Shown here: positions 26,541 to 34,854 of the stretch, one piece after another
How the letters are laid out: each line of letters begins with the position of its first letter
Numbering within the stretch: the stretch's first letter is position 1
Assembly (NCBI RefSeq): GCF_024172705.1
Contig: NZ_CP092900.1
Span: forward strand, 552,119-616,118
Origin: Candidatus Comchoanobacter bicostacola
GTDB taxonomy: Bacteria > Pseudomonadota > Gammaproteobacteria > Comchoanobacterales > Comchoanobacteraceae
Direction of reading: 5' to 3'
Length of the DNA stretch: 64,000 nt
The notes under the pieces: generated by a model
Told to the model about the DNA's origin: nothing
Database searches by the model: none
The model's input: the letters and a program-made list of their open reading frames with translations, nothing else
Made by a program: the position numbers and the translations under genes

Positions 26541-27255
26541 CACAATACTGGAGTATAAGCGCAACTCGATCTAAAAGCATAGAATGATTCATACAAGACC
26601 TTTGAGCATTTAGCCGATAAACACTGAGAAGCTCATCATAATACTTCCAGAGCAACTTATCATGACTCCCAGATACAATCATTCTATTAATCAACTCCAT
26701 CAGTGCACTTATCGCATCATGCCCATCCTCTATCTCGGCATGCACACTACAAAAAATATTTTCTGAATGCATAATTGAAACCAACTTACTGATCAACTCC
26801 TCTCTTTGCGAGGATAATGACACACCTGCTCTATTTATATATAACTTTTGTACTCTGGATCGGATTGTATTTAACACTCTATTTTCACTTGCTGAAAATA
26901 AAATAAAATGCGTTTTACCAGGAGGCTCTTCTAATATTTTCAATAGAGCATTTGCTGCGGATACGTGCATATAGTCTACCCCAGAGATAATCACCCAGTG
27001 ACAACCACTTACAGCAACTCGTGATAATCGGTCAACAAGAACACGAACCTGATCAATAGCAATTGAGCGATTATCTTCTGATGCAAATACATAAAGGTCT
27101 TGATGCCCTTTTGCAAGCAAAGCTGTTCTTATTTTATTAATCAGTTGGTTTTGATCACTATACTGTAACCCACTACATAAAACGCCTGTCGGCAACTCAT
27201 CTATGTTATCAGTTAAAACACGATCCAATAATGATTGCTCAGAAATACGACTCAT
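26503..27255 (-). CDS. holB: DNA polymerase III subunit delta'
   Basis: 250 residues, shorter than E. coli delta' (334). The AAA+-like core is recognisable: HWVIISGVDYMHVSAANALLK then ILEEPPGKTHFILF and TIRSRVQKL. The zinc-binding module with four cysteines near residue 50 in E. coli is missing, and the C-terminal collar is short. Position directly after tmk matches the usual tmk-holB order. It is part of the clamp loader. Confidence 0.88.
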   Translation of the reverse strand: MSRISEQSLLDRVLTDNIDELPTGVLCSGLQYSDQNQLINKIRTALLAKGHQDLYVFASEDNRSIAIDQVRVLVDRLSRVAVSGCHWVIISGVDYMHVSAANALLKILEEPPGKTHFILFSASENRVLNTIRSRVQKLYINRAGVSLSSQREELISKLVSIMHSENIFCSVHAEIEDGHDAISALMELINRMIVSGSHDKLLWKYYDELLSVYRLNAQRSCMNHSMLLDRVALILQYCANHQSCRAYQAA

Positions 27256-27878
27256 AGTATATAAGCATCTAAATGTGCCACTGCTTTTTCAAAAACTAAA
27301 TCAGAACCGATCTCAGAATTAATAATTAGACTATTTTCTCGTGATTGCACCCTTTCTAAGTAAACCTGCTGCGCTCGCTCAAAAAAGGATAATTCTTCAT
27401 GCTCTATACGATCCAAGGCCTCAGCTCTTTTCTTCACCCGCTGCATGGCTATATCAGGTTTACACGTTAGCAGAATTACAATGTTAGGCTGATACTGCCC
27501 ACAGACTAGATTATCGAGCCATGCTATTTTGTCAATATCAATTTGTCGTCCTCCTGACTGATAGGCATAACTTGCATCAACATAGCGATCAACCAATACT
27601 ACTTCACCAGCTTGTAGCTTGGGCTTAATAAAATCATCCAAATGCAGTGACCTAGAAGCGAACATGAGTAACAGCTCGCTTATAGCACTCATTTGAGAAT
27701 GGTTGCTTTTCAGGATATTACGAACCAATTCGGCATGAGGCGTCCCGCCTGGCTCCCTTGTTGTTAACAGCTGTACATTACGCTCTGCATAGTGTGCCTT
27801 TAGTCGAGCAACGAGTGTAGTCTTTCCAGTACCCTCAATCCCTTCTACAGAAATCAAAATCCCCTTATGCAAGCCCAT
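27252..27878 (-). CDS. tmk: Thymidylate kinase
   Basis: 208 residues. dTMP to dTDP phosphorylation. P-loop GIEGTGKTTLVARL (residues 14-27), TTREPGGTPHAELVR with the DRX-type region VDRYVDASYAYQSGGR. Full length. Overlaps holB by 4 bp and the mltG stump by 14 bp, so it is in an operon with both. Confidence 0.95.
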   Translation of the reverse strand: MGLHKGILISVEGIEGTGKTTLVARLKAHYAERNVQLLTTREPGGTPHAELVRNILKSNHSQMSAISELLLMFASRSLHLDDFIKPKLQAGEVVLVDRYVDASYAYQSGGRQIDIDKIAWLDNLVCGQYQPNIVILLTCKPDIAMQRVKKRAEALDRIEHEELSFFERAQQVYLERVQSRENSLIINSEIGSDLVFEKAVAHLDAYIL

Positions 27879-28212
27879 AGGAGTCCCCAGAATATAAAAT
27901 CTTTACGAGATCTGCATAATCCATGCCGGGCTCTAGCACATACATACCTGGTAACAGACGTTCAGAAGGACATGAACTTGAAACCATGTAAACAAGCATC
28001 AGAAAATATGGGTGATGAATACAGTTATGCGCATACAAATGATTTGCAATACCTGAAATCTCATCATCCTCTATAACATGAACCTTAAACTGATCATTTA
28101 ACGGCAACATGGTATGAGCAGCTTTTTGGGAAGCTGCTAGTAAGAACAGACAAGACAAGCCTAATACAATCGATATATAAAATAAAAATACGATTGCAGA
28201 ACGTGAATTCAT
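27865..28212 (-). CDS. mltG: Truncated MltG, LysM-like domain only
   Basis: 115 residues instead of about 340. It has a membrane anchor (AIVFLFYISIVLGLSCLFLL) followed by a region matching the N-terminal LysM-like part of MltG (YceG): FKVHVIEDDEISGIANHLY and LLPGMYVLEPGMDYADLVKI. The catalytic transglycosylase domain is absent and there is no room for it, since tmk overlaps the 3' end. Its place between acpP and tmk is that of mltG. MltG ends growing glycan strands in the inner membrane; this form cannot do that and may serve only as a scaffold, or be decaying. Confidence 0.7.
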   Translation of the reverse strand: MNSRSAIVFLFYISIVLGLSCLFLLAASQKAAHTMLPLNDQFKVHVIEDDEISGIANHLYAHNCIHHPYFLMLVYMVSSSCPSERLLPGMYVLEPGMDYADLVKILYSGDSYGLA

Positions 28213-28466
28213 TAGGCTGGCTCATCATTGATTTCTTTGATTTCATTGACACAGTCAATTATATCTTGTACGGAACGCACTCGCTCCGCCCGTTCATCTG
28301 AAATATCAATCCCAAACTCATCTTCAACCGCAATCACAACCTCAACCACATCAATTGAGTCCGCCCCAAGGTCCTCTTGAAACGATGCATCAAGAGATAC
28401 TTGATTTAAATCTAAACCTAAAATTTTTGCTGTAATTTCACAAACTTTATCTTGCACTTGAGTCAT
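28212..28466 (-). CDS. acpP: Acyl carrier protein
   Basis: 84 residues from ATG 28464-28466, the start that gives the normal ACP N-terminus (MTQVQDKVCEITAKIL). An in-frame ATG further upstream (28502) is possible but would add 12 unusual residues. Phosphopantetheine attaches to Ser in LGADSIDVVEVV. Acidic, as expected. It carries acyl chains for lipid synthesis. It lies between plsX and mltG; the fabH, fabD, fabG, fabF and pabC genes that normally occupy this cluster are missing here. Confidence 0.95.
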   Translation of the reverse strand: MTQVQDKVCEITAKILGLDLNQVSLDASFQEDLGADSIDVVEVVIAVEDEFGIDISDERAERVRSVQDIIDCVNEIKEINDEPA

Positions 28467-28552
28467 AACTATACCCATTATTAACGTTGCTATTGTAATC
28501 AATTCTTATAATGATGCCAAGCAATAATCACCTGCTTTGAAAAACATTCGAG

Positions 28553-29416
28553 TTAACAACTGGTACTAATTTTAGAATGCTCTAAAATTGCACGCAGCCC
28601 ACTAGAAATTCCTTCTGATTGCAAACGACCGTGTAACTTATAAACCGGCTTGGAGATCCCTAGAAAAACAGCATAAGGAGCAATAACAGGCTTATTAACC
28701 GTATCTTTACCCCATAATGCTGTAACAGACTCCAATAATTTAGTCATTGCATTACCTTCAAAGCCATTACATACAATAATATCAGACTTACCTACTAGGA
28801 CTTCATGACCTTCAACAAACCCCATGTAGTTTATCAAAGGATCTTTCTCTAGCAGCTCATGAGCCTTTTGTATTACTGGAGGACCTTTATCTGGCTCGGA
28901 CCCTATATTCAACAACCTAACACTTAAATCGCTATCACCTAGGTAATCTAATGCAGCTTTAGCATTCTCATATAAATCAACTTCTGTACTTTGAATATTG
29001 GCACCCAAATCGAGTATCCAAACCTTCTTCCCTTGAGTAACAATATTGGACATAATGCAAGGCCTACGTTTCCCTTGCTTATCCCTCAACCCCATATAGC
29101 CTAAGGCCATCAGAGCGGCTGTATTACCTGCAGATACAAATGCATCAACTGTACCTGACTTCAGTAGCGCCATACCCCTTCCTAAGGTTGATCTAGCTCC
29201 GGACTTCACCGCTAACATTGCATCAGCATCCATTGCGATCACTTGCTCAGCAATATGAAACACAACATTTTCATCACTGAATAAATGCTTTAAATGCTCT
29301 GGACCTGTAACATGAAAAACGACCTGAGGATATTCACCCACCAGGGAGTTAACAGCTTGAACAACAGCATCAGGGGCATGATCTCCCCCCATTAAGTCTA
29401 TCGCTAGCGTTGACAA
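28553..29416 (-). CDS. plsX: Phosphate acyltransferase PlsX
   Basis: 287 residues, shorter than usual (about 330-350). It converts acyl-ACP to acyl-phosphate for phospholipid synthesis. Family motifs: LAIDLMGGDHAPDAVV at the start, AVKSGARSTLGRGMALL, FVSAGNTAALMALG, GNAMTKLLES. Losses appear to be in loops between these. Follows rpmF by 2 bp, the usual arrangement. Confidence 0.95.
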   Translation of the reverse strand: MSTLAIDLMGGDHAPDAVVQAVNSLVGEYPQVVFHVTGPEHLKHLFSDENVVFHIAEQVIAMDADAMLAVKSGARSTLGRGMALLKSGTVDAFVSAGNTAALMALGYMGLRDKQGKRRPCIMSNIVTQGKKVWILDLGANIQSTEVDLYENAKAALDYLGDSDLSVRLLNIGSEPDKGPPVIQKAHELLEKDPLINYMGFVEGHEVLVGKSDIIVCNGFEGNAMTKLLESVTALWGKDTVNKPVIAPYAVFLGISKPVYKLHGRLQSEGISSGLRAILEHSKISTSC

Positions 29417-29418
29417 TG

Positions 29419-29613
29419 TTAGCTCTCTTGCTGATCTACAGCAGATTGCTCCAACACCGCTTTGCCCTTGTAAAATCCTTTACCCGTAACATGGTGTCTA
29501 CGCACAAGCTCACCTGTAGTTGGATCAACTACAAGAGGATGTACAGCGATTTGATTATGCGCCCTTCTCGTCTTCGCTCTAGCTTTTGACTTTTTACTTT
29601 TTTGTACGGCCAT
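29419..29613 (-). CDS. rpmF: 50S ribosomal protein L32
   Basis: 64 residues. N-terminus MAVQKSKKSKARAKTRRAH is typical L32. The central part fits (HPLVVDPTTGELVRRHHV, KGFYKGK). The four-cysteine zinc site of some L32 proteins is absent, as in many gammaproteobacteria. GGAG lies 8 bp before the ATG. First gene of the rpmF-plsX-acpP-mltG-tmk-holB operon. Confidence 0.95.
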   Translation of the reverse strand: MAVQKSKKSKARAKTRRAHNQIAVHPLVVDPTTGELVRRHHVTGKGFYKGKAVLEQSAVDQQES

Positions 29614-29642
29614 TTAATGCTCCAAATTAATTCAGTAAAGCA

Positions 29643-29671
29643 ATTATAACCAGCATAAAAAAAGCTGTCAA
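29643..29671 (-). promoter_or_regulatory. Consensus sigma-70 promoter of the rpmF operon
   Basis: On the minus strand TTGACA (29666-29671) and TATAAT (29643-29648) are 17 bp apart, a perfect match, 30 bp before the rpmF ATG. Confidence 0.8.
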
Positions 29672-29726
29672 GCTGATACTTATTAATACATGAATATTAA
29701 TGAATTAAACTAATAGTTTTATTACC

Positions 29727-30362
29727 TTAACTAGAAACCTTTAGTAACGGAAGTATCTCCTGAATATCACTAACTTGAAGAACATGATCTACCCATGTAG
29801 GAAGATCGGCATGACTGACAATAATAATTTTACTACACTCAGCGCGCTGTCCTGCATACAAATCAGGCAATGCATCCCCAACCATCCAGGTGTTCTCAGG
29901 CAAAACATGATGTGCAGATTGTGCATTTCTAATCATAACCGGAGAAGGTTTTGCAATATTTTCTTCAGCAACCCATTTCGACTGAATATATTGCTCAATT
30001 GGATGTGCTGCTAACTCCATCTCAAGAGAGTGTCTTGATTTATTAGTTACTATTGATACCTGAATATTAAGTGATGCAAGCTTCTTTAACAAAGCCTCTA
30101 CACCTGGGAATAATGGAGCAATTGGCAATTTATCATAATGCATATGGTAAGTTTTCATGAATGAGTCGAAATCAATATCATGACCAAATACTGCAGGAAA
30201 AAACTCTTCTGCATGCATGCCAACAAGGCTTGAGAGTTTATCTTGCGAAGCAGGTTTGTAACCCAAATCAATTCCGGCTGCAATACAAGCTTTTGATATG
30301 TTATCCTGTGTATCTATTAATGTGCCGTCCCAGTCAAAACAGACCAATTCTGGTGCGCCCAT
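29727..30362 (-). CDS. HAD-family phosphatase (phosphoglycolate phosphatase-like)
   Basis: 211 residues. HAD motif I FDWDGTLIDT (Asp9 nucleophile, Asp11), motif II SIVTNKSRHS, a motif III Lys (AKPSPVMI), and motif IV MVGDALPDLYAG. The cap insert between motifs I and II places it with the Gph/PGP group. Substrate cannot be told from sequence. It starts at ATG 30360-30362. Monocistronic by position. Confidence 0.85.
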   Translation of the reverse strand: MGAPELVCFDWDGTLIDTQDNISKACIAAGIDLGYKPASQDKLSSLVGMHAEEFFPAVFGHDIDFDSFMKTYHMHYDKLPIAPLFPGVEALLKKLASLNIQVSIVTNKSRHSLEMELAAHPIEQYIQSKWVAEENIAKPSPVMIRNAQSAHHVLPENTWMVGDALPDLYAGQRAECSKIIIVSHADLPTWVDHVLQVSDIQEILPLLKVSS

Positions 30363-30543
30363 ATTACCATCCTATCTTTGTTAAATAATTCAAACTGAAT
30401 ACGCATATTTTACTACATATAGACCCAGTGCTTAGCCGCTAAAGCTTTTTCAATGATACACAAGCTATCTCATAAAGACAAGACACGGGGGATTAAAGGC
30501 AGCAATAAAGCGCACACTGTAAGCTGCGCACCCAATGTCAAGG

Positions 30544-31710
30544 TTACTTCGGCAAGCTTTCAACCAGCGTTCCTGCTGCTGGCAGCATGCCATTCGCATA
30601 GAGCTCACTTCTGATAGCTTGATACGCCACGACACCATGCTTTTGTTCCTGATTCAATTGATCACATTTCAAAAATAAATCCCAAGACCTACCCTCTCCC
30701 TCTATGCCTGGGCGTCTAACAACAGGTGCGCTAACTCCGTCCTTTAAATACACACCAACAAGTTTAGGACTCCCTGTACTAAATAGCTTTTTTGCGTCCG
30801 CTATATTTTGTGAAAAAGGTCCTTCAAAAGTACTGTCTAAAGGCCTGAGTACATCAGAAAAAACATTGAGTGCTTCCAGGCTAAATTGGGACCAATCTCT
30901 AACAGATAGTTTACCAAGCATTCCCCGAAAGTCCTCCATAGCTTTTGACTCTGTTTGCCCATGAACAGACTTGGGTGAGCACGGACACTCACCACACTTA
31001 CTTTGAACACTGGAACTACCTTGATTTAAAAATTTAGACCACGCATCTAAAGCAACACGCCAATTGCTTACCTCAAGACCTCTCGTCTTAGCAGACTCAG
31101 CCACTGCACCACTCATGCGCTGAGCAAGGATTCTCTGATTTACAGCCAACTCTTTTTCATCATCTGCAACTGGCTTAATTGCCTCTAAATTAGCTAACAT
31201 TTTGGCACCAAATAATTTATTAACTGGTGCGCTAACGATGCTTTTAAAAACTGATGAACTAGAACCAGTTCTTTCCGGAACAATGTTTGTCTTGGACAAA
31301 ACTTTAGGACTTTCTTTTCTTTTAGCAATTAGGGCATAAAGACCTACACCAACTCCTGCTAGCATAAGTAATGCATATGTAGCCATGATAGTAGATGCAG
31401 ATACTGATGCAAACCCCACAAACGCGCACACCCCTGTCAAAAGAGCATCAACAATTGAATATGAACGATTAGCCCTACCTTTTAAATAATTATTCCAGTT
31501 GAAAGTATTTGAACGAACAACAAGCATCCCGATTACAGTACAAACTAATATCGCTGGTAAAGGAAATGCAAGATGCACAACACTCGTAAGATTATATAGC
31601 GCTCTATAAAAACTCCCTAATAACGCTAGTATAACCAGCCATCTTGAAAAAGCCAAAGACTTATATGTCTGATCACCTCTACTATTAGAAAAATAAGTCA
31701 TCCTAAACAC
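30544..31710 (-). CDS. Hypothetical membrane protein, four N-terminal helices and a large soluble tail
   Basis: 388 residues. Four hydrophobic segments lie between residues 24 and 128, then a Lys-rich stretch (LIAKRKESPKVLSK), and a soluble region of about 250 residues, including CGECPCSPK near residue 240. No family recognised. The start may be Met4 instead of Met1. A probable promoter lies upstream on the minus strand: TTGTAT, 17 bp, TATTAT in 31730-31765. This type (membrane head plus soluble tail, no homologue known to me) also occurs at 36737-38128. A secreted host-membrane protein or an inner-membrane protein are both possible. Confidence 0.75.
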   Translation of the reverse strand: MFRMTYFSNSRGDQTYKSLAFSRWLVILALLGSFYRALYNLTSVVHLAFPLPAILVCTVIGMLVVRSNTFNWNNYLKGRANRSYSIVDALLTGVCAFVGFASVSASTIMATYALLMLAGVGVGLYALIAKRKESPKVLSKTNIVPERTGSSSSVFKSIVSAPVNKLFGAKMLANLEAIKPVADDEKELAVNQRILAQRMSGAVAESAKTRGLEVSNWRVALDAWSKFLNQGSSSVQSKCGECPCSPKSVHGQTESKAMEDFRGMLGKLSVRDWSQFSLEALNVFSDVLRPLDSTFEGPFSQNIADAKKLFSTGSPKLVGVYLKDGVSAPVVRRPGIEGEGRSWDLFLKCDQLNQEQKHGVVAYQAIRSELYANGMLPAAGTLVESLPK

Positions 31711-31878
31711 TCCATATCCATATTGAGTCTATAATATAGAATTGACCAATTTAATACAAGTGCTCTCTTGTAAACAAACGTGACATAGATATCATTAATC
31801 AGGATCATATACTGACTAAGATCAGTAGCTAAAGTTAAAAAAAACAGCTATATTAAAGTAGTGAATACGGAGTTGATT

Positions 31879-32340
31879 ATGAAAAAGCTATTATGGGTAT
31901 TATTATTCAGTACAACATTGAATTTTGCTAACAACCACTTGAGCAAGTGGGCTGAGTTTCGAATTGCTGAAATGTTTCACCACCCTCAAGAATCATCGCT
32001 TCAAAGCTTCTTTACATCAGATGCTTGGAACTTATATCAAACTAAGTTTTTAGATACAATCATTAGCCCTGTAACTGAAGGGACTCAAGTGACGGTTACC
32101 TTACAAAAATTCATCAGCCCTGTCAAAATAACACCCTCCCAAAATGGTCAGTACGTTCAATCAACATTTTTGATTAAATGCAGTGACGATATAGGCAGCT
32201 GGGAAACGCCTGTTGAGATGATCCTCAATGTTGTGTCTGACAACGGAAATTATCAAATTGAAAGTTTTGAGGGAATTTCTCAAAGCCCAATCAACGTCAA
32301 ACATTTTCAACAAGACCGCCAAGCTGCTTGCAATAACTAA
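31879..32340 (+). CDS. IcmL/DotI-like periplasmic-domain protein
   Basis: 153 residues from ATG 31879, which has GGAG 7 bp upstream; the GTG at 31861 is less likely. A signal peptide is clear (MKKLLWVLLFSTTLNFAN). The mature part looks like the periplasmic domain of IcmL/DotI of type IVB secretion: FFTSDAWNLYQTKFL, where the family has a Phe-Thr-x-x-Gly-Trp start; then VTVTLQKFISPVKI, and a later WETPVEMILNVV. IcmL belongs to the inner-membrane part of the Dot/Icm system; this single-domain form, with no other dot/icm genes nearby, could be a paralogue. The match is from recall of the family, not from alignment. Confidence 0.5.
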   Translation: MKKLLWVLLFSTTLNFANNHLSKWAEFRIAEMFHHPQESSLQSFFTSDAWNLYQTKFLDTIISPVTEGTQVTVTLQKFISPVKITPSQNGQYVQSTFLIKCSDDIGSWETPVEMILNVVSDNGNYQIESFEGISQSPINVKHFQQDRQAACNN

Positions 32341-33509
32341 ACTGAAGTATCATCAGGCAAAAGCTTTTTACGCTTAGCACTAGCATGTCTTTGCTCATCC
32401 AAAACATCAATATACAGGCTGGTTGTAGAAATGTTAGCATGGCCGGCATCATCACGAACATGTTCTCCTGGCCTATTTTGCACATCATCTGAGATAGAAG
32501 TATGACGCAACCAATGCACTGTAGCACTTTTCAAATGATCCGCATCATCTACCCTGCCTTTAACTCTAAGTGAGTGCTCCGCTAACTCAAAACTTTCAGC
32601 AATCACTGAACGAATCTGTCTTTGGCCAAGTCCTCCTATTCCTCTTAGCTTAGGGAATAAGTACACCGTCTCACTGGGCGTTGGGTAACCCACTATACCT
32701 AAATGTTTTCTGTAAACCAGCAATGCATCCAGTAAAGCATCAGGAACCGCTATGGAACGTATCTTATTCCCTTTTCCATGCGCTTCATACCACCAGCAAT
32801 TATTGCGATCTTTATAAAATGAAGACATCATCACTATACGTTTATCTGAGCAGGACACTTCTGAAATACGTACGCCGAGTAAATAAAAGATAGTCAACAT
32901 AAACAAATGACGCTGATAGCTTGGATTTAACCCTGCCTTTTTTTGAATCACATCAATGACGTGTCTCCACTGACTCGGCGTCAAGCGCCTTTTAATCTGC
33001 ATAGAAACTTGAGTTCCTACAATTTGTTTTTTTTGCTTTAAGCACTGCACAGGATTAATAGATAGATACACCTCCTGTATTAAGAAAGTAAAGAAGGTAG
33101 ATAAACAAGCCAGCATGGCTTTAAGGCCAGATGCACTGGGCTGATACTGCCCCAGCTTGGCTACAAACGGTCGCCAATCTTGATTAAAAGCAAGCACAGA
33201 CTCATCCTCAAAGCGCGGATAGTTTTTATCTGCAATCCAATGTAAAGGAGGCGCCTTAAAAAAAGCAATATATTCCAGACATGTTTCACGATTGACCTCG
33301 GTCAATTGCTGCCCTTTTATATACCATAGCCATTGCAAAAATCGCTCTACATCACGACGATAAGCATTATAAGTATCCTTTGAATTAGCATAACTGAGTA
33401 AAAACAGCCTCAAATAATAAACATCTTGCTCATAAGGCCCAGAAAGGTTGACTCGTGCCAGTATATGAGCACTAGGAACAATAGACTTAGGTATGTATTT
33501 TTGTTTCAT
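32337..33509 (-). CDS. Tyrosine recombinase / phage-type integrase
   Basis: 390 residues. N-terminal SAM-like DNA-binding domain (about 25-190), then a catalytic domain. The catalytic residues are visible: Arg in LLGVRISEVS, Lys in AHGKGNKIRSIAV, His and Arg in HWLRHTS, His in DDAGHANISTTS, and Tyr in SLYIDV. It is larger than XerC/XerD (about 300) and ends in a basic tail. With no phage genes beside it, it is either a solitary domesticated recombinase or the last piece of a mobile element. An AAAGGA ribosome binding site precedes the ATG. It overlaps the IcmL-like gene by 4 bp at their 3' ends. Confidence 0.9.
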   Translation of the reverse strand: MKQKYIPKSIVPSAHILARVNLSGPYEQDVYYLRLFLLSYANSKDTYNAYRRDVERFLQWLWYIKGQQLTEVNRETCLEYIAFFKAPPLHWIADKNYPRFEDESVLAFNQDWRPFVAKLGQYQPSASGLKAMLACLSTFFTFLIQEVYLSINPVQCLKQKKQIVGTQVSMQIKRRLTPSQWRHVIDVIQKKAGLNPSYQRHLFMLTIFYLLGVRISEVSCSDKRIVMMSSFYKDRNNCWWYEAHGKGNKIRSIAVPDALLDALLVYRKHLGIVGYPTPSETVYLFPKLRGIGGLGQRQIRSVIAESFELAEHSLRVKGRVDDADHLKSATVHWLRHTSISDDVQNRPGEHVRDDAGHANISTTSLYIDVLDEQRHASAKRKKLLPDDTSV

Positions 33510-33532
33510 TTAACAATCCTTTAAATATAGGC

Positions 33533-33560
33533 TTGACTTGTATTGTATTTTTGATACAAT
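33533..33560 (+). promoter_or_regulatory. rpmE promoter with inverted repeat over the -10 box
   Basis: TTGACT (33533-33538), 16-bp spacer, TACAAT (33555-33560). A perfect inverted repeat, ATTGTAT-TTTTG-ATACAAT (33542-33560), covers the spacer and the -10 box and could be a repressor site. The likely start codon is 39 bp further on. Confidence 0.6.
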
Positions 33561-33598
33561 TTTTGAGACTTAAAAGAAATTACCAACAGAGATTTAAT

Positions 33599-33823
33599 AT
33601 GGCGCAAAATATTCACCCAAAACGCAATGCTGTCCAAGTAAAATGTAGTGGATGCGGTGCAGAATTTCAAGTTAAAATTGCAAGTGACCAAAATGGCATT
33701 GATGTTGAATCATGCAACAACTGTCATGTTGCGTATACTGGAATTATGACCGTGAGTCAGACTGGTAAAGTTGAAGCCTTCAAACAAAAGTATGGCGAGA
33801 TCAACTGGGACAACTTGGCATAA
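33599..33823 (+). CDS. rpmE: 50S ribosomal protein L31
   Basis: 74 residues from ATG 33599; an upstream TTG at 33533 overlaps the -35 box and would not be transcribed. N-terminus MAQNIHPKRNAVQVKC and the zinc-type cysteines CSGC and CNNC place it with zinc-binding L31. The C-terminus ends QKYGEINW. Slightly longer than E. coli L31 (70). It is followed by a strong terminator. Confidence 0.88.
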   Translation: MAQNIHPKRNAVQVKCSGCGAEFQVKIASDQNGIDVESCNNCHVAYTGIMTVSQTGKVEAFKQKYGEINWDNLA

Positions 33824-33841
33824 GCTAACCCACTTAATAGA

Positions 33842-33867
33842 AAGGCACTCAATAGAGTGCCTTTTTT
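33842..33867 (+). terminator. Rho-independent terminator after rpmE, probably bidirectional
   Basis: GGCACTC-AATA-GAGTGCC stem-loop followed by TTTTTT at 33862-33867. Upstream AAA on the other strand lets it also act on the convergent dus gene, whose stop lies at 33866. Confidence 0.9.
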
Positions 33868-34795
33868 ATTGCGGTAAAGATAAATTATCTAATACCATAC
33901 GAACCTCGGAAGGTTTGCGACACATCGCTAAGCGCGCACGATCTGACTTAGCTCCATGATAGCCCATAAGAGCGATCACTAGCGGCGCAATTAACCGTCT
34001 AAGTTGTAAATCATTTAGGTTCTCATGAATGTATTGAATATAGGTGTGTAACAGTGACTCATAACTTTCATTCAGCCCACCCAGCTCATGAATTAAGCGA
34101 GGATTCTGATAAGCAGCACGACCTAACATCACAGCATCTACCTTTTCAAGGCTTCCCTCAATGGTTTCCTTGTCCACTAAACCCCCGTTCAATGAGACAT
34201 GCAAATGCGGCAGCTCTTGCTTTAAACGATAAGGATACTCATAGCGAAGTGGTGGAATAGACCTATTTTGTCTAGGACTTAATCCCTTTAACCAAGCATC
34301 ACGCGCATGAACAATCCATGTATGACAACCTGACTCTAATACTTCATCAACAAATGATCTAAAGTAGTCATAAGAGTCTACGCCATCAATACCTACTCTG
34401 GTTTTAATCGATACAGGTTTATCTGTATGATCCTGCATAACCGATAGAATTTTAGCAACTAGTTTACCCTCTGCCATCAAGCATGCACCAATTTTAGCAT
34501 TCTGAACACGGTCACTCGGACAACCTACGTTGAGATTATAGCCACAATAATTATATGCTTCAGCTTGTTTTATAGACTCCGCTACTCGCTGAAGATTACT
34601 CCCACCAATCTGCAACACGACATCCCCTTCAATATCAGATTTTTCTAAATATCGATGTGCATCACCATAAGCAATTGCATTAACAGTGACCATCTCAGAA
34701 AAAAGCAAAAATTGATCACCGCCTAAAACCCGCATCAGGTAACGAAAATGTTTATCGGTCCAGCCCATCATAGGCGCAATTTGATATGGATACAT
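33866..34795 (-). CDS. dusA: tRNA-dihydrouridine synthase (DusA-like)
   Basis: 309 residues from ATG 34793-34795 (MYPYQIAPMMGWTDKHFRY); 11 extra residues upstream are unlikely. It reduces uridines in the tRNA D-loop with FMN. Motifs: APMMGWTDKHFR, LNVGCPSDRVQ with the active-site Cys, IKTRVGID, VHARDAWLKGLSP and SLNGG. These fit DusA rather than DusB/DusC. Ends on the shared terminator. Confidence 0.93.
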   Translation of the reverse strand: MYPYQIAPMMGWTDKHFRYLMRVLGGDQFLLFSEMVTVNAIAYGDAHRYLEKSDIEGDVVLQIGGSNLQRVAESIKQAEAYNYCGYNLNVGCPSDRVQNAKIGACLMAEGKLVAKILSVMQDHTDKPVSIKTRVGIDGVDSYDYFRSFVDEVLESGCHTWIVHARDAWLKGLSPRQNRSIPPLRYEYPYRLKQELPHLHVSLNGGLVDKETIEGSLEKVDAVMLGRAAYQNPRLIHELGGLNESYESLLHTYIQYIHENLNDLQLRRLIAPLVIALMGYHGAKSDRARLAMCRKPSEVRMVLDNLSLPQ

Positions 34796-34854
34796 AATGT
34801 TATTGTAAATAAAAGGAATATAATACAAATAGCAATAAAATTCAACAAATTATA

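Noticed and set aside
28467-28502. Longer acpP start at ATG 28502
   Set aside because: The extra 12 residues (MITIATLIMGIV) are hydrophobic and absent from known ACPs.
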